From NCBI GenBank assembly GCA_905194675.1, contig CAJJTG010000006.1:4703-68702 (forward strand): a stretch of DNA of 64,000 bases. The letters are read 5' to 3'. The notes under the pieces were generated by a model that ran no database searches, was not told the origin of the DNA, and was given only the letters and a program-made list of their open reading frames with translations. Shown one piece after another: positions 58,543 to 64,000 of the stretch (positions are counted from its first letter, which is position 1; each line of letters begins with the position of its first letter). Source of the stretch: an uncultured Collinsella sp. Its GTDB lineage: Bacteria > Actinomycetota > Coriobacteriia > Coriobacteriales > Coriobacteriaceae. A program made the position numbers and the translations under genes.

Positions 58543-59085
58543 TTACCAACCCAAGAGCGAAAACGCCCCGTCGCAATAGCCAAAATGAAGCACGGCACCG
58601 TTGTCGGGTAGCTCTCCCCCGCCAGTCACATACTCAAGAAACTCCTGGCAGGCTGAGCCGTGGGAAACCGCCAGCACGCAGTCGTGCTGCGGCCTGGCCA
58701 TGATGCGGGACAGCGCCGCGACCATGCGCGACTGAAGCCGCACTTCCGACTCGCCGCCAAAGGCCACCGGATAATCGCCCCAGGGCTGCGGCGGCATCTC
58801 GCGATTTGATGTGCCCTCCAGCGAGCCAAAATGCCACTCACGCAGGGCATCGACCAGCTCAATGGAACGGCCCTCGCCAACGATAAGCTCGGCCGTATGC
58901 CGCGCCCGGCCCAACGGCGAGGAATACACATGATCAAAGGCCACGCCACGCGCCGCAAACGCCGTACGCGCCGTCAGCGCCTGCTCGCGCCCGCGCGCCG
59001 TAAGCGGCGAATCGTGCCAGCCCTGCAAAATGCTCTGCACATTGAGCTCAGTCTGCCCATGCCGCACCAAATACAGATCTGCCAC
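58543..59085 (-). CDS. Histidine phosphatase (phosphoglycerate mutase-like), upstream paralogue
   Basis: The 180-aa protein starts at GTG (VADLYLVRHGQTELN) with GGGGAGG four bases upstream. It has the RHG motif, the second His in VLAVSHGSACQEFL, and VDALREWHFGSLEG. It lies 17 bases upstream of its paralogue and is probably co-transcribed. In-frame sequence further upstream reads through a REP-like palindrome and is not part of the gene. Confidence 0.9.
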   Translation of the reverse strand: MADLYLVRHGQTELNVQSILQGWHDSPLTARGREQALTARTAFAARGVAFDHVYSSPLGRARHTAELIVGEGRSIELVDALREWHFGSLEGTSNREMPPQPWGDYPVAFGGESEVRLQSRMVAALSRIMARPQHDCVLAVSHGSACQEFLEYVTGGGELPDNGAVLHFGYCDGAFSLLGW

Positions 59086-59102
59086 ACACCCTCCCCTCGT
59101 AC

Positions 59103-59133
59103 CACCACAAAGGGGACAGGAGCCTTTGTGGTG
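59103..59133 (+). repeat. REP-like palindrome, family 2, copy 5
   Basis: CACCACAAAGG and CCTTTGTGGTG form a perfect stem around GGACAGGAG. Read as protein it gives HHKGSCPLCGG, a false zinc-finger-like string. Confidence 0.88.
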
Positions 59134-59168
59134 ATTTTGCCGCCGGATTGCACCGCAACGACGCACAA

Positions 59169-59840
59169 CTACAGCAGCACGTCGGCAAGCGGACGCTTGG
59201 GTACGTGGTGCACCCGCGCCTCGTCGCGCCAATAATTGATGGAGCCGTCGGGGTTGGAATCGATCGCATCGATCACCTGTGTCTCGGCCGGAATGCCAAA
59301 CGCCATGATCAGCTTGAGCTCATACTTGTCGTTATCGAGCCCCATGGCATCGATCGCGTGGGGCGTAAAGGCCTTGAACATGCAGGCTGCCACCTCGGGC
59401 GTGGCGCTGCGGGCGGCGAGCATCATCGTCTGCGCGGTAATGCCCGTGTCGACATCGGTAATGGGAGCGGCGGGCTTGCCCGGAACGGCGCGCTCAGCAA
59501 GAATCGCGATGTAGCCGGTCGGGCGCTCGCCCTCATCGGGACCCGGCCAATCCTTGAGCGCACCGGCCCATGCAAGCTCGTCAAATACACGCGCGCAGTC
59601 CTCTGCACCGCTCACCACGTTAAAGCGCAGACGCTGAGCATTGGCGCCGCAGGGAGCCAGGTGCGCCAGTTCCGCCAGCTCGAGCAAAAACTCGCGCGGC
59701 ACGCGCATGGACTCGTCAAAACGGCGGCACGTACGGGCGCGGCGGACCAGCGCGTCAAACGTGTCCAGGCCAAGCTTTTCGCAGCCCTGCTTTGCCATCG
59801 ATTCTGCGCTTACCGGCGCTGCGGGAACTGCTTCGTTCAT
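59169..59840 (-). CDS. Nitroreductase family protein
   Basis: The 223-aa FMN-dependent oxidoreductase shows RRARTCRRFDES (phosphate/FMN contact), LAPCGANAQRLRFNVV, DVDTGITAQTMMLAAR, and a C-terminal YWRDEARVHHVPKRPL. The ATG at 59840 has GGGGGT ahead. Physiological substrate not determinable. Confidence 0.87.
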   Translation of the reverse strand: MNEAVPAAPVSAESMAKQGCEKLGLDTFDALVRRARTCRRFDESMRVPREFLLELAELAHLAPCGANAQRLRFNVVSGAEDCARVFDELAWAGALKDWPGPDEGERPTGYIAILAERAVPGKPAAPITDVDTGITAQTMMLAARSATPEVAACMFKAFTPHAIDAMGLDNDKYELKLIMAFGIPAETQVIDAIDSNPDGSINYWRDEARVHHVPKRPLADVLL

Positions 59841-60073
59841 AAGACCCCCAATAAAAGCCAATTGTTCTTAAGAAAATCTAACCTAAAACGTAGGCAATTA
59901 CACACAGCGGCGCAATGTTCCACACCTGTTGAATATTCCGCATCCAAACGGGAACAAAGGTAACAATTCGGGAAGATGAGGCTCCCATTCGCCCTTCCCG
60001 CCCCACGCGACGGCGCCCTTGGGCGATACTGGTTGCAAGAGCTACGGCTTACGCCGCACGGAAAGGAGACATC

Positions 60074-60676
60074 ATGGGCATCTTTAAGAACGATGACAAG
60101 CAATCGAGCGCGTTTGGATTTGACGAGAAAAGCATGGCAGGCAAGGCCGTCAAGGCCGTGCGCTGGATTTACGCCATCACGGGCGTCTTGGCGCTCGTCG
60201 CCGGCATCGCACTGCTGTTTGCGCCCGCCAAATCCCTCGTCTTCCTGACGACCGTCTTGGGCATCTACTTTGTGATCACGGCCGCGATCAGGCTGTTTAC
60301 CGCTGTTTTCGAGCCGCTGCTGCCCACCGGCTGGCGCGTTACGAGCATCATCTCCAACCTGCTCATCATTCTGGGCGGCGTCATAATCCTGCGCAACCAG
60401 GCCTTCTCGACCGCGACGCTCACCACGCTCGTGGTGGTCGTCGCCGGCTTTGGCTGGATCGTCGAGGGCGTCATGTCGATTCTGGAATCCGAGCTTTCCG
60501 CCAACCGCGCCCTCGCCATCCTGAGCGGCGCGCTCTCCATCATCGCGGGCATGTTCGTGTTTATCTATCCGCTGTGGTCGGCCAAGATGCTCGTCATCTT
60601 TAGCGGTGCCGCGCTGCTGGTGTTTGGCGTGACGCTCATTGTTCGCGCCATTCAGTTTGGCAAACTGGTGCGCTAG
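60074..60676 (+). CDS. DUF308/HdeD-family membrane protein
   Basis: The 200-aa protein has six membrane segments from about residue 27, alternating with short loops, as in HdeD/DUF308 (acid-stress associated in E. coli, function otherwise unknown). The stop codon is followed directly by the ATG of the next gene (60677), so the two genes are coupled. GGAAAGGAG precedes its start. Confidence 0.85.
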   Translation: MGIFKNDDKQSSAFGFDEKSMAGKAVKAVRWIYAITGVLALVAGIALLFAPAKSLVFLTTVLGIYFVITAAIRLFTAVFEPLLPTGWRVTSIISNLLIILGGVIILRNQAFSTATLTTLVVVVAGFGWIVEGVMSILESELSANRALAILSGALSIIAGMFVFIYPLWSAKMLVIFSGAALLVFGVTLIVRAIQFGKLVR

Positions 60677-61159
60677 ATGCCAAAGACGCTCTTTATTGAT
60701 GCCGACGCCTGCCCGGTCACGCGCGAGTCGATTGACTGCGCGCGGCGGGCGGGCGTCGCCGTTGTTATCGCCGGCAACAGCACGCAAAACCTGGAACGGC
60801 ACATTCGCCGCGACGACCCGCGCGATGCCGAGCACGCGCGACGCGGCTTTTGGGTCACGACGCTCGACGTGAGCGTGGGCGCCGACAGCGCCGACTTTGC
60901 CATTGTCGAACGCCTGCAGGCGGGCGACGTGGTCGTGACGCAGGACATTGGCTTGGCGAGCATGGTGCTCGGGCGCGATGCCGCCGCTATCGGTGTGCGC
61001 GGGCGCGTCTACGACAAAGCAACCATCGACATGCAGCTGTTTATTCGCCACGAGGAAAAGAAGGTACGCCGCGCCGGCGGACGCACTCGCGGTCCGGCAG
61101 CATTTACCAGCGAAGACCGCGCCCGCTTTAAACGCAACCTCACCGAGTTGCTGCACTAA
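60677..61159 (+). CDS. YaiI/YqxD family protein (DUF188)
   Basis: The 160-aa protein has the DUF188 signature: FIDADACPVTRESID, VSVGADSADFAIVERLQAGDVVVTQDIGLASMVL and RTRGPAAFTSEDRARFKRNL. The Asp residues form a NYN/PIN-like nuclease-type pocket, but activity is unproven. It starts with ATG directly after the previous stop codon. Confidence 0.9.
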   Translation: MPKTLFIDADACPVTRESIDCARRAGVAVVIAGNSTQNLERHIRRDDPRDAEHARRGFWVTTLDVSVGADSADFAIVERLQAGDVVVTQDIGLASMVLGRDAAAIGVRGRVYDKATIDMQLFIRHEEKKVRRAGGRTRGPAAFTSEDRARFKRNLTELLH

Positions 61160-61161
61160 CC

Positions 61162-61205
61162 AAGGTAGATTTTTGAGACATGCCTAAAATCTACCTTTTT
61201 GTTTT
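61162..61205 (+). terminator. Terminator after the DUF188 gene
   Basis: AAGGTAGATTTT and AAAATCTACCTT form a 12-bp perfect stem followed by TTTGTTTT. Confidence 0.85.
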
Positions 61206-61240
61206 GAGCGGTGTGAGCGCTCGGAATCCATGGCTCAACA

Positions 61241-61315
61241 AAAAACGGGCTTCAAAATGCCATGCGTCGCCGCATTGCGCAGGCGCTGAGCATGGCTATT
61301 TGAAGCCCATTTTTT
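61241..61315. terminator. Long bidirectional terminator
   Basis: AAAAACGGGCTTCAAA pairs with TTTGAAGCCCATTTTT, and an inner GCCATGC/GCATGGC stem continues it. It ends the exporter gene (minus strand). Confidence 0.8.
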
Positions 61316-61323
61316 AGGCCTAC

Positions 61324-62412
61324 TTAGAGGCCAACGGCGGAGAGGATGAGGCCCCAGCCAGCGCCGATGACGTACATCATGATCAGGAACACGGCATTTT
61401 CGCGGGCGCTGCGGTTGGTGCGGAACAGCACCAGATAACCCACGCCGGCGGAAATGAGCGTGCCGGCGAGCATCGGCGCCAGTTGCAGCGCGCCTTCCAG
61501 ATACAGCTGTGTAATGACCACGCTCGCCGAGCAATTGGGAATCAGCCCGACAAGCGCCGAACCCAGGACAGCGAGTGTCTCGTTGCCGCGCAGGAACTGC
61601 TCGATCGCGGACTCGCCGAACGTCTCGAGCACGGCGACCAGAATCAGCGTCACCAGAAAAATGAATACCGAGACCTGCACGGTGTGCGAGATCGCACTGC
61701 GGACGATCGACAGGACAGGCGTCCCTTCGTGGGAGTGAGAGTGACCGTGACCATCATGGTGTTCATGTTCGCCCTCATGACCGTGATCGTGGCCATGTCC
61801 GTGTTCGTGCTCGTCCTCGTCTTCATCACAACCGCAATGGTCGCGCTCGCACAGCTCGTGGATGTGGTCGGCGCTCACGCCTGCCTCGGCCACCTCGTCG
61901 ATGATGTCACCGCCGCTGTGGTCGTCGTGCGCGCAGTTCACGTGGGCCGGGTTGGCCGAGGTTCCCAGCACGGTACGGCGAATCGCCGCGTGCGCGCGGG
62001 CGTTACGGCGCAGGCCGCGAATGGCAGCGTCCACGATAAAACCCGTGACCAGTGCGATAAGCGCTTTCGAAGCCAAAAGCATCGCCATAGTCTGCACGGG
62101 AACCTGCTCGGCAAGTAGCAGCGGCAGCATCTCGTCGGAGGTCGAAAGGAACACCGCCACCAACGTGCCCAAGGTCACGACACGGCCGGCGTACAGCGTT
62201 GCTGCCATGGCCGAAAATCCGCACTGCGGCACAATGCCCAGCAGCGAGCCAACCACGGGACCCGCAGCGCCGGCGCGCTTGATAGCGCCGTTGACGCGGT
62301 CGCCCGCAACGTGCTCAAGTGTCTCGAGAGCAAGATACGTCACCAACAAAAACGGCAGCAGCGACAGCGTGTCCTTGCCGGCGTCGAGCAGAATATCAAT
62401 CAGTAAATCCAT
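61324..62412 (-). CDS. Putative manganese/heavy-metal exporter (ArsP_2 type, ~10 TM)
   Basis: The 362-aa protein has two halves of about five membrane segments each, with repeated signatures GIVPQCGFSAMAATLYAG and GLIPNCSASVVITQLYLEG, separated by a long cytoplasmic loop (about 165-240) rich in His, Asp and Glu (HEHGHGHDHGHEGEHEH). This is the PF11449 putative 10-TM exporter family, annotated as putative manganese transporter. The His-rich loop likely binds metal. No Mn riboswitch (yybP-ykoY) is recognisable upstream; a CCTAG/CTAGG repeat lies in the shared promoter gap with the exonuclease. Confidence 0.85.
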   Translation of the reverse strand: MDLLIDILLDAGKDTLSLLPFLLVTYLALETLEHVAGDRVNGAIKRAGAAGPVVGSLLGIVPQCGFSAMAATLYAGRVVTLGTLVAVFLSTSDEMLPLLLAEQVPVQTMAMLLASKALIALVTGFIVDAAIRGLRRNARAHAAIRRTVLGTSANPAHVNCAHDDHSGGDIIDEVAEAGVSADHIHELCERDHCGCDEDEDEHEHGHGHDHGHEGEHEHHDGHGHSHSHEGTPVLSIVRSAISHTVQVSVFIFLVTLILVAVLETFGESAIEQFLRGNETLAVLGSALVGLIPNCSASVVITQLYLEGALQLAPMLAGTLISAGVGYLVLFRTNRSARENAVFLIMMYVIGAGWGLILSAVGL

Positions 62413-62583
62413 GACGGATGGAACCTTTCGTGTCTTTCGGCAGCATTGTAAAAGTCCTAGCGGTCAACTAGGGTATTGTAGTTGTCCCGGGCGCGGTGCC
62501 AATAGTTGCCCATGGTAAACTATCATCTCGCCACAACTCAGTAACCCCGAGCCGCGCGACGCGGCCCGTCCAAGGAGCAGCCT

Positions 62584-63552
62584 ATGAACGTTTCGCAAGC
62601 ACTTGAATACGAGCGCCAGCCGTTTATTCCCATGTTTATCTATGGCGACCACGGTGCCATGGAGTCCGAACGCCAGAAGGGCGAAGAGGCCCTCAAGGTG
62701 CTCGAGACCGAGTATTTTACTGCCGAGGACGACCCCGGCTTCGACTTTGCCACCGTGCGCGACCTGGCCGACCGCAACCGCGACCTTTGCGACCAGATTG
62801 GGGAGGCACGCCTGCGCAATGTGACGCCCGCGACGCTCTCGCGCGGCCTGTCCGACGCCGACACCTGCGCCGCCATCGGCAAAATGCAAAAGCGCACCGC
62901 CGCGTCCGTTATGCGCGAGATCCGCGGTGACCGCGACGCGCTCGGCGTGGCCTACGCCCGCAAGCCCATCCAGGGCACCGTGCTCGGTGTCGACATCGAG
63001 ACCACCGGCCGTGCACCCGAACGCGGTTATATCATCAACGTCGGCTGGGAGATCATGGAACTCACCAGCGACGCCATCCCGCACGACGCCGAGGCGCACT
63101 ACTGTGGCCTGCCCGACATCTACCGCGGCGAGGATGTACCGCTGTCGAATATCCACCACATCACCTGGAACGACATCGACGGCAAAAAGCCGTTCCGCGA
63201 GAACAAGGAACTGCAGAAGCAGCTGCTCAAGCTCATGAAGAAGTACCCGTACATGGCACACAACGCCGCGTTTGAGGACAGCTGGTTCAAGATCCACCTG
63301 GACGGCTACGCCGAGGCACGCCGCGCGGGTAAGATCATCGTCATCGACTCGCGCCAGATCTGCCGCAGCCTGGACGCCGACGTGCGCTCGCTCCCCCGCG
63401 AGTCCGCCCCAGCCGCGCTCGAGAACTGGGCGCGCCGCCGTGGAACCCTCGCCGCCGACGCCAACGAGCAGCACCTGGGCTTGGACGACACCGACCTCAT
63501 GCTCCGCACCGTCCAAGCCGAGTTCAACCTCAAGAACCTATTCGCGAAATAA
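62584..63552 (+). CDS. DEDD-type 3'-5' exonuclease domain protein
   Basis: The 322-aa protein has a DnaQ-like exonuclease domain from about residue 135: ExoI motif VDIETTGRAPERG, ExoII AHNAAFEDSWF and ExoIII with H and D in EQHLGLDDTDLM. The N-terminal ~130 residues are helical and basic/acidic, of unknown role. DnaQ-family exonucleases act as proofreading subunits or RNA/DNA trimming enzymes; the partner here is unknown. AAGGAG precedes the start. Confidence 0.85.
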   Translation: MNVSQALEYERQPFIPMFIYGDHGAMESERQKGEEALKVLETEYFTAEDDPGFDFATVRDLADRNRDLCDQIGEARLRNVTPATLSRGLSDADTCAAIGKMQKRTAASVMREIRGDRDALGVAYARKPIQGTVLGVDIETTGRAPERGYIINVGWEIMELTSDAIPHDAEAHYCGLPDIYRGEDVPLSNIHHITWNDIDGKKPFRENKELQKQLLKLMKKYPYMAHNAAFEDSWFKIHLDGYAEARRAGKIIVIDSRQICRSLDADVRSLPRESAPAALENWARRRGTLAADANEQHLGLDDTDLMLRTVQAEFNLKNLFAK

Positions 63553-63617
63553 CCGATCCATCTGCGGGAGCGCCTGCCAGGCACAGCGCAATCCGTCTGG
63601 GCACACCGGCACGCAGT

Positions 63618-63654
63618 AAACTAGGGCGCAGCCTTATGGCTGCACCCTAGTTTT
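63618..63654 (+). terminator. Terminator after the exonuclease gene
   Basis: AAACTAGGGCGCAGCC pairs with GGCTGCACCCTAGTTTT (one mismatch) around TTAT, ending in Ts. Confidence 0.88.
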
Positions 63655-64000
63655 CATCAAAACGAGCAAATACGCGTGCTTCACATAGTCGGCAGGTTGG
63701 CCCACCTACATTTTTCGAGTTGTTCGGCCAGCTGAACCACTAGTCAAGGCCCCTTGAACCGCAATCGAGCGCTATAGTCGCCCCAATTTCGCAACCAAGC
63801 CCTATAAATCTACCTGAATCAATTCGAATAGGACGTTGCGATCGCACCATTCGTATAGGATAAGGCCGAATAACTCAAATTATGTTGGTGAGGCATCTGA
63901 GCGGTCGGCAAAAACGCTTAGAAGCTACGAATCCGCGGTAGCGCACAGAGATGTGGTGTAAGAGGCGGGGCATGCCCCGCCTCCGCCCTTTCCTGAAAGG
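63655..64000. other. Non-coding stretch at window end
   Basis: No credible gene or known RNA is visible. A perfect 22-bp palindrome, GAGGCGGGGCATGCCCCGCC plus TC, occupies 63962-63983, and TATAGGATAA at 63855 could be a promoter element. The stretch may be the leader of a gene beyond the window. Confidence 0.4.

Noticed and set aside
59086..59232. N-terminal extension with a CPLCG zinc-finger-like string before the histidine phosphatase
   Set aside because: The string HHKGSCPLCGG is translation through a REP-like palindrome; the same string appears in frames at other palindromes of the family. The GTG start at 59085 has a good ribosome site.
61324..62583. A yybP-ykoY manganese riboswitch for the exporter
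   Set aside because: The 171-base divergent gap lacks the conserved loop sequences; only short repeats are seen.

Overview
The window looks like chromosome of a high-GC Coriobacteriia actinobacterium, most likely Collinsella or a close relative. This is inferred from base composition, a CarD-family regulator, a Rho factor with a very long basic N-terminal extension, and many intergenic palindromes with a GGGAC core that I associate with that group. No rRNA or CRISPR array is visible. Three tRNA genes (Lys-CTT, His-GTG, Ala-CGC) are present.

Layout. 1-2050: end of a fumarate-reductase-like flavoprotein, dinD, and a tRNA-His/tRNA-Lys pair followed by an imperfect tandem duplication of the tRNA-Lys 3' end and terminator. 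2050-12300: housekeeping genes (aminotransferase, ROK sugar kinase, VanZ protein, a large hypothetical membrane-anchored protein, rho, argS, carD). 12300-14330: a REP-associated tyrosine (HUH) transposase with three copies of one palindrome around it. 14320-31730: proA, an S33 hydrolase, proB, pncB, a radical SAM protein, an undecaprenyl-phosphate sugar-1-phosphate transferase, trpS, a DNA alkyltransferase, DegV, MarR, a B3/B4 protein, pckA and a flippase-like protein, with palindromes in nearly every gap. 31730-35100: a metallophosphatase and a K+/H+ antiporter, with two copies of a 171-bp intergenic element.

35100-53150 is the accessory island. It holds a complete type 1 BREX phage-defence operon on the minus strand: brxA-brxB-brxC-pglX-pglZ-brxL. 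The pglX gene is cleanly split into an 838-aa methyltransferase part and a 322-aa C-terminal part by an AT-rich cassette encoding a 48-aa peptide and a 196-aa membrane protein. Two unrecognised genes (450 aa and 65 aa) follow brxL. A 10-base G tract abuts the brxA GTG start and could make the operon phase-variable. Downstream lies a DUF3800 gene bracketed by three copies of a roughly 55-nt RNA (promoter, small hairpin, terminator). One copy forms the gene's own leader; the other two face its 3' end.

53150-64000: an orphan antitoxin-like gene, serC-serA, an M20 peptidase, a compact DUF1015 protein, two tandem histidine phosphatases, a nitroreductase, a DUF308 membrane protein with a YaiI/DUF188 protein, a His-rich ten-TM metal exporter and a DEDD exonuclease. 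The most unusual items are the split pglX with its nested cassette, the DUF3800/ncRNA locus, the G tract at brxA, and the transposase with its palindrome families.
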